The notes under the pieces: model-generated
The model's input: the letters and a program-made list of their open reading frames with translations, nothing else
The model's database searches: none
Told to the model about the DNA's origin: nothing
DNA from: Treponema sp.
GTDB taxonomy: Bacteria > Spirochaetota > Spirochaetia > Treponematales > Treponemataceae
DNA length: 8,281 nucleotides
NCBI GenBank assembly: GCA_016296655.1
Contig: JAEDIW010000071.1
Span: forward strand, 1 to 8,281
Direction: 5' to 3'
Shown here: positions 1 through 5,428 of the stretch, piece by piece
How the letters are laid out: every line of letters starts with the position of its first letter
Numbering within the stretch: the stretch's first letter is position 1
Position numbers and translations under genes: made by a program

Positions 1-57
1 GTATCTTTTGATGGTGTTAGTTACAAATCTTATGATGTAGAAAATGCAAAAAAATAG
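1..57 (+). CDS. C-terminal end of an unidentified protein (partial)
   Basis: Frame 1 is open from the window edge to a TAG at 55-57 and reads VSFDGVSYKSYDVENAKK. The composition (Asp, Tyr, Ser, Lys) looks like genuine coding sequence. The next gene starts inside its last 14 bases, in another frame, a compact arrangement typical of co-translated genes. The start and most of the protein lie outside the window, so no function can be given. Calling it coding rests only on the open frame and the tight overlap with the next gene. Confidence 0.5.
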   Translation, partial: VSFDGVSYKSYDVENAKK

Positions 58-313
58 AATTTTGTTTACTTCGGATGATTGTTCAGATTTAACAAAAATC
101 AGTATAAATGGAAAGTTGAAAAGTCTTGGCGTAGAGTCTATTGATGTAGAAAAGACAATAGATTTATCCGAAAAAATCGAATTTGATGTGTCATTAAATG
201 ACGGAATCGAGTTCTTTTCTAAAGTTGAATGCTTTAAAGATGGTGATTACTATAAACTCAGGTTCTACCCATCTGAAAACTGGAACAAGTTGTTTCAATA
301 CCATGCTGGATGA
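44..313 (+). CDS. Hypothetical small protein, 89 aa
   Basis: I do not recognise this protein. It is soluble-looking and acidic, with no signal peptide or membrane segment. From about residue 17 it alternates hydrophobic and polar residues as in a beta-rich fold (KISINGKLKSLG, then KIEFDVSL, then YYKLRFYPSENW). The closing part faintly recalls the last strands of a PilZ-type barrel, but the PilZ RxxxR and D/NxSxxG motifs are not present, so I do not call it. There is no good ribosome binding site before the ATG at 44. The ATG overlaps the previous gene by 14 bases and the stop TGA overlaps the next ATG (ATGA at 310-313), so translational coupling along a small operon is likely. Confidence 0.6.
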   Translation: MQKNRILFTSDDCSDLTKISINGKLKSLGVESIDVEKTIDLSEKIEFDVSLNDGIEFFSKVECFKDGDYYKLRFYPSENWNKLFQYHAG

Positions 314-607
314 CTAGAACAGGAATGAACTATTGTCCATTTTATGCCTTTTATAAAGGTAAAAATGTTACTTCATCGTCGGCTTCAACGGGTTCTTTTA
401 ACTTTTTGCCATCAATGTCATCTGGTGCAAGAACATCGCTTGAACTTGGAATTAGTGGCTATTCTTTTTCAGAGGAAGAAAATCCATTGTATAAATGGTA
501 TACCAGTAGGCGATGAGGTAGAACTACGTTGGAATTCACAAGACATGGGGCAAACTGGCAAATACAAAGATGTTCTTATTGCTACCCAGAAAATAAAGAT
601 TTCATAA
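310..607 (+). pseudogene. Hypothetical protein split by an apparent +1 frameshift
   Basis: Two pieces in different frames appear to belong to one protein of about 98 aa. Frame 1 from the ATG at 310 gives a plausible protein (SSSASTGSFNFLPSMSSG, then SFSEEENPLYK) but soon degenerates to WYTSRR and a TGA at 514-516. Frame 2 across the first half looks like out-of-frame translation, rich in Arg, His, Leu and Cys, yet from about 497 it reads sensibly: NGIPVGDEVELRWNSQDMGQ and on to IKIS and a TAA at 605-607. Ignoring one base somewhere in about 488-503 joins the halves as ...EENPLY(K)-NGIPVGDEV.... Possible causes are a mutation, a sequencing error or a programmed shift; I see no obvious slippery heptamer. 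The start overlaps the previous stop as ATGA. A second ATG at 325 follows AGGA immediately, too close to be a good site. Function is unknown. Confidence 0.55.
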
Positions 608-613
608 AATTAC

Positions 614-649
614 AAGACTTCTTAACATAAAAGTTTGGAAGTCTTTTTT
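614..649 (+). terminator. Rho-independent terminator after the left-end operon
   Basis: The arms AAGACTTC (614-621) and GAAGTCTT (638-645) pair perfectly over 8 bp, with a 16-base loop that can itself form a short AAC/GTT stem. The last Ts of the right arm continue into four more Ts (646-649). It lies 6 bases after the stop of the split gene, where a terminator is expected. The stem is AU-rich, so efficiency may be moderate. Confidence 0.75.
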
Positions 650-670
650 ATAGCCAGAGACTAATTATGT

Positions 671-1042
671 ATGGTTAAAATAACACAAGAAGACTTTATT
701 GAAATTCATAAAGGTTACCTTCTTCAAGAATCTAACCCAATCTTAATTGCACGTAAAATGAATAGCATAGGTGTCAATGCAATCACAAATAAAGCAATAG
801 ATGATTTACTGAATATTACTATCCGACTAGAAGTGCAAAATAATACATTACCAATAGGGAATGGCAAATTATTAGACCTGACAGACGCCGCTGCTTGCAG
901 AGATTTCTTCAAGCAAATAGTGGCAAATGTTGATTTAGAAGATGCTAACCTGGATGTTGCACAAAAAATAAAAGTTGTAATAAATGAAGTCTATAAAGGA
1001 GTTGGAAACGTACCATTCCCAGAAGCAACTCCTGATAACTAA
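671..1042 (+). CDS. Hypothetical protein, 123 aa
   Basis: I do not recognise this protein. It appears soluble, mostly helical, with no signal peptide, membrane span or clear motif. The N-terminal half carries ITQEDFIEIHKGYLLQ and a Lys/Asn-rich segment; the C-terminal third (FKQIVANVDLEDANLDVAQ, then KIKVVINEVYKGVG) looks like two helices and ends in a Pro-rich tail. An AGAGA at 656-660 is a weak, distant ribosome binding site. The gene starts only 21 bases after the terminator at 614-649, leaving no space for an ordinary promoter, so it may depend on read-through from the genes before it. It converges on the next gene with 6 bases between the stops. A phage or toxin-related origin is conceivable from the context but nothing in the protein shows it. 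Confidence 0.65.
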   Translation: MVKITQEDFIEIHKGYLLQESNPILIARKMNSIGVNAITNKAIDDLLNITIRLEVQNNTLPIGNGKLLDLTDAAACRDFFKQIVANVDLEDANLDVAQKIKVVINEVYKGVGNVPFPEATPDN

Positions 1043-1048
1043 ACATGT

Positions 1049-1375
1049 TTAATGCGTTTTCTCATACTCAGCAAAAAATTCTTTTATTTCATCTTCATTT
1101 TCAAGAACATGAATGTTTTCTGATTCGATAAACTTATTCAATTCAGAATCACCTTCATAATCAATCATACTTCTATAAACGGCTGTCCATCTATGACTCT
1201 CAAGATAACTTTTCAGTTCATTTAATAGATGCAATGGGTATTTGTCGCCTTTTGTAGGTTCATAAACGCCTTTATTAATTTCCTCTACAGAAAGGTTTGA
1301 TTCATTCCAGAAAATGACAAAATTTCGTTCTTGTGATGTAGGTGCTCCAACTGTAAAATAGTATTTTCTATCCAT
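1049..1375 (-). CDS. Hypothetical small acidic protein, 108 aa
   Basis: I do not recognise this protein. It is acidic at the C-terminus (ENEDEIKEFFAEYEK), soluble-looking, with aromatic beta-like segments at the N-terminus (MDRKYYFTVG, NFVIFW). The start is placed at 1375 rather than at the in-frame ATG at 1432. An excellent AGGAGG (1382-1387) sits 6 bases before the ATG at 1375, the 19 extra residues look untranslated, and the proposed promoter at 1428-1456 would start the transcript after 1432. Small acidic proteins of this kind are common as immunity or antitoxin partners, but no toxin is identified next to it, so that remains a guess. It converges with the preceding gene. Confidence 0.65.
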   Translation of the reverse strand: MDRKYYFTVGAPTSQERNFVIFWNESNLSVEEINKGVYEPTKGDKYPLHLLNELKSYLESHRWTAVYRSMIDYEGDSELNKFIESENIHVLENEDEIKEFFAEYEKTH

Positions 1376-1427
1376 ACCGAACCTCCTTACCTCAAAGCAT
1401 CTGAAAATTAAACTACCTAAACGATTT

Positions 1428-1456
1428 GCCATAACAATTTATTTTAAGTGTGTCAA
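1428..1456 (-). promoter_or_regulatory. Proposed sigma-70-type promoter for the 108-aa gene
   Basis: On the - strand a perfect -35 box TTGACA (1456-1451) is followed by a 17-base spacer and TATGGC (1433-1428). An upstream TG makes an extended -10 (TGTTATGGC). The -10 itself matches consensus at only three positions, so the call rests on the -35, the spacing and the TGn element. It lies about 50 bases before the strong ribosome binding site of the gene it would serve. Confidence 0.45.
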
Positions 1457-1503
1457 GGAATAATTCCGACAGGGGTTCCGAAAACTGAAAACCCAAAATT
1501 CTG

Positions 1504-2448
1504 TTAAAATTCAGGAATAATTCTTCCACATCCGTAAAATGTTTTCTTCCAGTAATTTTCGTCCAGACCGCTGATAATTACACCAGTTCTAGGTCCGGCA
1601 CTTGCAGCATTCAAAAACAAATTCTGTTTTCCAAAATCATTTCCAGACGGATTTTTGCCAAGATAAATGCCGACATGCGTTATTCGGGTATCTGAATCAC
1701 CTTTGAAAAAAATCAAGTCGCCGGGCTGAGCCTGACTCAATGAAACAGGCGATGTTTTATTATAAATATCCTGTGCATTTCCCTGCAAATCAATATCAAG
1801 ACTCTTTTTAGCCGTGTACGTTATCAATCCAGAACAGTCAAAACCTGGAACAGGAGTTTTTCCGCCCCAAACATAGCGTGTGCCTCTATAATCCAGTCCG
1901 CAATTTATAAAATTTTCCCTCATAAAAATTAAAGAATCAATTTTTTCTTCACTGCTTTTTACAGAATCTTTTTCCTCATTGTCGTTTTGAATTTTATCTG
2001 ATTTTTTTTCAGTCTTATTTTCTTTCAAAGGTTCTGATTTTTTTTCAGCCTTATTTTCTTTCAAAGGTTCTGATTTTTTTCCCGCTGAAGAATCAGATTC
2101 AGGCTTAGCCTTAAGCCCTGATTTATTTTTTTCCAACTGAGCACGCTGCTTGTCTTTCTTTGCTAAAACATTCTTTTTTGCAGAATCGATTTTATTCTGC
2201 TCTTTTTCAAGTTTCTTTAAAATTTCAAGCTTTTTCCGCTTCACATCTTCAAAAAATTTTTCATTTTCGCTTTGAAGTTCCTTTTTTGAAGGCTCAACCT
2301 TTATATTCAAAAAATCTCCGTCTACAATTTTCTGACTCGCAAAAATATCAGTATCATCCCCATTAGTTTTGCTGTCAGCAAAAAGTAAAAAAGAAGAAAC
2401 AAAAACAAAAAAAACTAAAAATATCGTTCGTTTTGGAAAAAAAAACAT
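1504..2448 (-). CDS. Secreted NlpC/P60-family peptidoglycan peptidase, 314 aa
   Basis: NlpC/P60 enzymes are cysteine peptidases that cut peptide stems of peptidoglycan. The catalytic domain is about residues 170-314. It shows the nucleophile Cys205 in FDCSGL, His258 in ITHVGIYLG, and Asn280 in FLNAAS at the position of the third polar residue. RYVWGG before the Cys and QPGDLIFF between them are also typical. Residues 1-24 form a signal peptide (MFFFPKRT, hydrophobic stretch, LLFA), so the enzyme acts in the periplasm or at the surface. Residues about 50-160 are a Lys/Glu-rich, coiled-coil-like linker containing two copies of KKSEPLKENK(A/T)E. The start is the ATG at 2448, with GGCAGG 5 bases upstream. 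An upstream TTG at 2478 lies in the T-run of the preceding terminator and is unlikely to be used. There is little room for a private promoter. Confidence 0.9.
   Translation of the reverse strand: MFFFPKRTIFLVFFVFVSSFLLFADSKTNGDDTDIFASQKIVDGDFLNIKVEPSKKELQSENEKFFEDVKRKKLEILKKLEKEQNKIDSAKKNVLAKKDKQRAQLEKNKSGLKAKPESDSSAGKKSEPLKENKAEKKSEPLKENKTEKKSDKIQNDNEEKDSVKSSEEKIDSLIFMRENFINCGLDYRGTRYVWGGKTPVPGFDCSGLITYTAKKSLDIDLQGNAQDIYNKTSPVSLSQAQPGDLIFFKGDSDTRITHVGIYLGKNPSGNDFGKQNLFLNAASAGPRTGVIISGLDENYWKKTFYGCGRIIPEF
1998..2080 (-). repeat. 36-bp tandem repeat in the peptidase linker
   Basis: Two adjacent 36-bp units (1998-2033 and 2034-2069) differ at a single base. An 11-bp start of a third copy follows at 2070-2080. 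Being a multiple of three, the repeat keeps the frame and encodes two copies of the 12-residue unit KKSEPLKENK(A/T)E. The near identity of the copies suggests a recent duplication. Such repeats can gain or lose units by slippage, which would change linker length. Confidence 0.9.
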
Positions 2449-2464
2449 AGCAACCTGCCAAAAA

Positions 2465-2535
2465 TTAAAAAAAAACAAAAAAAATCACTTAAATCAAGTT
2501 GCTTTACTATTCAAAGCTCCTGATTCAAGTGATTT
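2465..2535 (-). terminator. Strong rho-independent terminator after the LPP20-like lipoprotein gene
   Basis: The arms at 2521-2535 and 2482-2496 form a 15-bp stem with a single G-U pair. The loop holds an inner GCTTT/AAAGC stem. On the - strand the structure runs into T8, G and T9. It lies 15 bases after the stop of the lipoprotein gene. The terminator ends just before the ribosome binding site of the peptidase gene, so it separates the two transcriptionally or throttles the peptidase. Confidence 0.85.
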
Positions 2536-2550
2536 TAAGTATCTTAGAGA

Positions 2551-3291
2551 TTACTCAAGAGCAGCATCTGCAGATTCTGTAACAGAAGAATCATTTGAAG
2601 TAATCATCATATTCTGAAGTTGCAAAGAAAGAGTTTCTTTCAAAGCTTTTCCTTCATCAGTATTGTCTTCAATACTGCTCATAGCATTCTGAATCTGAAT
2701 GTCATAAAGTTTTTTTGACATTCCCCAAACTGCATAATATTCATAATAAGGAACAGAATCTTTTGTCTGAACCTGCTTCAGAATCCAATAAGAAGCAATC
2801 TTTTCAAGTCCATTCAACTCAACAGCAGAAACAGCCTGCTTGTACATATTCAGCTTCCTATCCACAGCGGTTGGATCACTTGTAACACCAAGCTGGCCTG
2901 AAGCACCACTCATAGCTGCAGAAACAGCCTTTCCAACAATTCTCTGCATTTCATCACCAACTTGAACTTCTACGTCAACCAAATCTGCCCACTGCCTTGT
3001 AAATTCAAAATTGTCACCACGTGCAATTACAACAAATGGTTTTTTATCAGAAATTCCTGGCATAACTGAAGAAAGATATTCTGCAGAATAATTTCCATCT
3101 GCCAGAGCAACAACCCACTGAGGAATTTCAGAACCAAAAGAAGCCCCCTGATAGTCAATAATGTCTACTTTAGGCATATTAACTCTAGAAGCCTTACCTT
3201 TAATTCCAGAGCCAGATACTTCTTTTGTAGTTCCACAACTGCTGAACAAAACAGCAACAACTGCAGCAAAAACAAGAATTGTCTTTTTCAT
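2551..3291 (-). CDS. LPP20-like outer-envelope lipoprotein, 246 aa
   Basis: The first 18 residues are a lipoprotein signal (MKKTILVF, hydrophobic core, LFSS) with the lipidated residue Cys19 followed by GTT, like the LpoB-family protein encoded upstream. The mature part has the layout of the LPP20 / FlgP-like family: IPQWVVALA, a segment ending in PFVVIARGD, then an alanine-rich stretch (RIVGKAVSAAMSGASG), a YYEYYAVWGMSK segment and a C-terminal helix. The assignment is by pattern and not certain. The start is supported by AGGAG (3301-3305) 9 bases upstream. It lies 164 bases after the previous gene, with a candidate promoter at 3359-3367, and is followed by a strong terminator, so it may form its own transcript as well as being read from the LpoB promoter. 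Its role is probably in the envelope; the substrate or partner is unknown. Confidence 0.7.
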   Translation of the reverse strand: MKKTILVFAAVVAVLFSSCGTTKEVSGSGIKGKASRVNMPKVDIIDYQGASFGSEIPQWVVALADGNYSAEYLSSVMPGISDKKPFVVIARGDNFEFTRQWADLVDVEVQVGDEMQRIVGKAVSAAMSGASGQLGVTSDPTAVDRKLNMYKQAVSAVELNGLEKIASYWILKQVQTKDSVPYYEYYAVWGMSKKLYDIQIQNAMSSIEDNTDEGKALKETLSLQLQNMMITSNDSSVTESADAALE

Positions 3292-3310
3292 AATTTACTT
3301 CTCCTATCGT

Positions 3311-3327
3311 TTGAACAAAGAGTTCAA
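3311..3327 (-). promoter_or_regulatory. Inverted repeat in the 5' leader of the LPP20-like lipoprotein gene
   Basis: TTGAAC (3311-3316) and GTTCAA (3322-3327) are perfect inverted arms around AAAGA. The repeat lies 5 bases upstream of the AGGAG ribosome binding site, between it and the proposed promoter. A second small hairpin, TCGC-AAAA-GCGA (3342-3353), precedes it in the leader. It could be an operator or an mRNA hairpin that affects translation or stability. Confidence 0.35.
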
Positions 3328-3358
3328 TTTCAATCATAATATCGCAAAAGCGAATTAA

Positions 3359-3367
3359 ATTATAACA
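3359..3367 (-). promoter_or_regulatory. Proposed extended -10 promoter for the LPP20-like lipoprotein gene
   Basis: The - strand reads TGTTATAAT (3367-3359), a perfect -10 TATAAT with the TGn extension. No clear -35 is seen 16-18 bases upstream, but extended -10 promoters often lack one. Transcription would start about 60 bases before the ATG. A poorer alternative, CATAAT, lies further upstream near 3405-3410. Confidence 0.5.
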
Positions 3368-3455
3368 CAAACTCCTAAAAGTACATATCTTTTAAGAATT
3401 CTAATTATGCATAAATCAGCATGAAACTAAAGCCAAAGAGAACCGACAAACAGGT

Positions 3456-4481
3456 CTATTTAAAAGACAAGTTATTCATATAAGAATCAAAATTCTTACT
3501 GAATTCAGTTCCAATTTTCTTTTCAAGAACCCTGAAAGTTCTGTTTACAGCATCCGCTTCTGCTGGAGCGCCTTCCCTACCCTTTAAATTTATCGCAAAC
3601 AGGGAATTTTTTCCAGAAAAATCAGAAAAATCCAAGTCTAAACTGTAAACACAGTAAACAAGTTTCCCCTTCTTTGTAATATCAGATGAATACCTGCCTT
3701 CAATTCCATATTTTTCCTTTTTAGAAGCGGAAGTTTTAAATCCGTATTTTGAAAAAATATCCTGAAAAGACGACTTTATTTTATTGTTAGAATCATCTTT
3801 AATATTGATAGAAATTGTTATGCCTTCTGCAAACTTTTTCTGTGCAGCCTGCATACTTTTCAAAGAAACAGCCTGACTGCTGGCAGCAGAACCTTTATCA
3901 AAATCAATTATTGTAAGATTTTTCAAAAGCCTGTCATTTTCCGTTGCAATTTCCAGTGCAAAGCATATTTCACTGTACCCAAAAAAAGTATGAGGCATTT
4001 TCTCAGATTCAGCCACAGCTTTCCGGACGGCAACATCATTTTTCTTTATAAGATTTTCATAGATGACTGAAGTTTTTTCTTTATTAAGAATTGCAACCGC
4101 ATACCATTTTTTTTCAGGTGAATTATAAAAATATTCTGCAATTTCAATTCCAATCAGATTTTCAGCTTCTATCTGACTTGTAATATTCTGCTGCAGGTTT
4201 CCAGAAGAAGAAAAAGCTATCTGCCCGTCAGAAAGAGCCTGCTCCATTTTTTTTGAAGCGACATTATTTGATTTTACAGTCTGCCCAAAAACCGATGAAA
4301 GATTTTTTACAGCCTCAAGTTCTGCAACTTCCCGACTTTCTCCGCTGCCAGTTCCATTAAAGTATAAATTTGAAGGATAGACACTAGACGGAACTGTTAT
4401 CCATTCTGGCATTTTTGCCTTTGCACAAAAAGCCATGCATGCAGAGAAAATAGTAAAAACAGCAAGAATGTTCTTTCTCAT
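3456..4481 (-). CDS. Exported LPP20-like domain protein, 341 aa
   Basis: An N-terminal signal (MRKNILAVFTIFSACMAFCA) directs export. Cleavage near residues 20-22 is likely, though Cys15 in FSAC could also be a loose lipobox. The mature N-terminus MPEWITVPSS, followed by YFNGTGSG and an Ala/Glu helix (REVAELEAVKNLSSVFGQTV), matches the LPP20 / FlgP-type fold (PEW, then G-x-G-x-S, then an alanine-rich helix). The C-terminal half (about 210-341) is beta-rich, with ITISINIKDD, YGIEGRYSSD and FAINLKGREG, and resembles the TolB/CsgG-like half-domains seen in some LPP20-related and FlgT proteins; that part is inference. The start has AGGA (4487-4490) 5 bases upstream. It begins 21 bases after the LpoB gene, so the two are almost certainly one transcript. 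Its exact role is unknown; an outer-membrane or periplasmic structural role with LpoB is most likely. Confidence 0.7.
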   Translation of the reverse strand: MRKNILAVFTIFSACMAFCAKAKMPEWITVPSSVYPSNLYFNGTGSGESREVAELEAVKNLSSVFGQTVKSNNVASKKMEQALSDGQIAFSSSGNLQQNITSQIEAENLIGIEIAEYFYNSPEKKWYAVAILNKEKTSVIYENLIKKNDVAVRKAVAESEKMPHTFFGYSEICFALEIATENDRLLKNLTIIDFDKGSAASSQAVSLKSMQAAQKKFAEGITISINIKDDSNNKIKSSFQDIFSKYGFKTSASKKEKYGIEGRYSSDITKKGKLVYCVYSLDLDFSDFSGKNSLFAINLKGREGAPAEADAVNRTFRVLEKKIGTEFSKNFDSYMNNLSFK

Positions 4482-4502
4482 AACAATCCTTTTTATCTTT
4501 TG

Positions 4503-5111
4503 CTAAAATTTAACAGAAGATTTCTTTATATACTTTCTGATGTCATTATTCTGGTCAGACCAGATGATTTTATTTGTTTCCAAATCAATCAACTGCATGT
4601 CAACCTGATAGGTTCTAACCTGCTGTTTGCCATCAGAATCTACAATTGTAGTAACTGTTCCCTGAAGCATAAAATCTGCAGCAAGCTCATTACCAATTGA
4701 CTTTGCAGTTTCGTATGCATTTTCAGCCTGATCGTATTTTTCGGCTCGCAGTTCCTCACGCTGTTTTGAATCTGCTACAAATTCCAAAGTTCCGTCATTG
4801 ATGATTACATTCTGAAATCTTTTTGACAGAATGGATGTATCAATATGCTCAGAACTTTTGTTCCTGATTGTACCAAGAATTACGACTGGAGTTCGCCCAA
4901 TTGTGTTTTTAAAATTTGCAACACGCTTTGATTTTATACAAGAATCAATCAATGTTGTACAAACCTGATTCACATCATTGTCGTTCCAATAGCCACTTAA
5001 ATCCTTTACACTTTCATTAGCCTCATATCTTGTTACAGATGTTGTGCCACAAGAAAGTAAAAACAAAGATGCTGCAAACAACAAGTTCGCCAATAAGAGT
5101 TTTGTTTTCAT
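4503..5111 (-). CDS. lpoB: LpoB-family penicillin-binding protein activator lipoprotein, 202 aa
   Basis: LpoB is an outer-membrane lipoprotein that in Escherichia coli reaches through peptidoglycan to stimulate the synthase PBP1b. This protein has a lipoprotein signal ending LLS with lipidated Cys21. The family core follows: GRTPVVILGTIRNKSSEHID (71-90), a strand-helix region NDGTLEFVADSKQREELR, ETAKSIGNELAADFMLQGTV, a hairpin around DSDGKQQ, and the ending YQVDMQLIDLETNKIIWSDQ with IRKYIKK. The length is close to the E. coli protein (about 213 aa). The start is fixed by AGGAG (5117-5121) 5 bases upstream. It heads the envelope cluster, with a promoter at 5229-5256. Whether it activates a PBP in this organism is inferred from the family; the FlgO/CsgG-like relatives share the fold and cannot be fully excluded. 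Confidence 0.85.
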   Translation of the reverse strand: MKTKLLLANLLFAASLFLLSCGTTSVTRYEANESVKDLSGYWNDNDVNQVCTTLIDSCIKSKRVANFKNTIGRTPVVILGTIRNKSSEHIDTSILSKRFQNVIINDGTLEFVADSKQREELRAEKYDQAENAYETAKSIGNELAADFMLQGTVTTIVDSDGKQQVRTYQVDMQLIDLETNKIIWSDQNNDIRKYIKKSSVKF

Positions 5112-5167
5112 ATTTTCTCCTATAAAAAGTCAATGAGGATGCATCAACTTTCGTTTAACCTTTTTAT

Positions 5168-5189
5168 CCTTTCGCAAAAAGACGAAAAG
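5168..5189 (-). promoter_or_regulatory. Hairpin in the 5' leader of the LpoB gene
   Basis: CCTTTCG (5168-5174) and CGAAAAG (5183-5189) can pair over 7 bp with one G-U when read on the - strand, around an 8-base loop. It sits in the roughly 110-base leader between the proposed LpoB promoter and its ribosome binding site. There is no T-run, so it is not a terminator. The effect on expression is unknown. Confidence 0.3.
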
Positions 5190-5228
5190 CACAGTTTATA
5201 AAAACTTAATCTTACAACCCTATTCAAA

Positions 5229-5256
5229 ATTATATATCTCTTTTATAAAAAGACAA
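5229..5256 (-). promoter_or_regulatory. Proposed sigma-70-type promoter of the LpoB cluster
   Basis: On the - strand TTGTCT (5256-5251; four of six consensus bases) is followed by a 16-base spacer and a perfect TATAAT (5234-5229). Transcription would begin around 5222, giving a leader of about 110 bases before the LpoB gene. This is the best promoter visible in the window and the only strong one upstream of the envelope genes. Confidence 0.6.
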
Positions 5257-5284
5257 GAGCTTTGAATTTTCCATACTTTTTTTT

Positions 5285-5319
5285 CAGAGCAGTATGCCTA
5301 CTAGAAACATACTACTCTG
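5285..5319. repeat. Inverted repeat between the UvrA-like gene and the LpoB promoter
   Basis: CAGAGCAGTATG (5285-5296) and CATACTACTCTG (5308-5319) form a 12-bp stem with a single non-Watson-Crick (wobble) position and an 11-base loop. Genes on both sides are read on the - strand, where the stem is followed by A8, not T, so it is not a standard terminator for the UvrA-like gene. On the + strand the downstream sequence is CTGATTTT, a poor T-run. The rest of 5112-5428 holds the LpoB leader and promoter and otherwise nothing I can name. The repeat might be an mRNA 3'-end stabiliser, a terminator of unusual form or a protein-binding site upstream of the LpoB promoter. Confidence 0.6.
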
Positions 5320-5428
5320 CTGATTTTAACAGATTTTTAAAACTTTGTGTTTAAATTTTTCAAAATTTTCTTCTGGTCATATCTTGTTTTGCAAGGCAGG
5401 CAACAGGTATATACAGGCACAAAAATGA

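Noticed and set aside
44..313. PilZ-type cyclic-di-GMP binding domain
   Set aside because: The strand pattern is only vaguely similar, and the RxxxR and D/NxSxxG binding motifs are absent.
1041..1050. 10-bp palindrome AAACATGTTT between the convergent genes
   Set aside because: Too short and AT-rich to act as a bidirectional terminator, with no flanking T-runs.
1376..1432. N-terminal extension of the 108-aa protein to the ATG at 1432
   Set aside because: The AGGAGG fits the ATG at 1375, the extension has no ribosome binding site, and it lies at or before the proposed transcription start.
1472..1494. GGGTT/AACCC inverted repeat after the peptidase gene
   Set aside because: Only a 5-bp stem around a long loop and no T-run on the - strand, so I do not call it a terminator.
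1456..1523. Direct repeat AGGAATAATTC (1456-1466 and 1513-1523) as a possible insertion-site duplication
   Set aside because: The motif is short and part of a palindrome, one copy lies in the peptidase coding end, and no mobile element lies between the copies.
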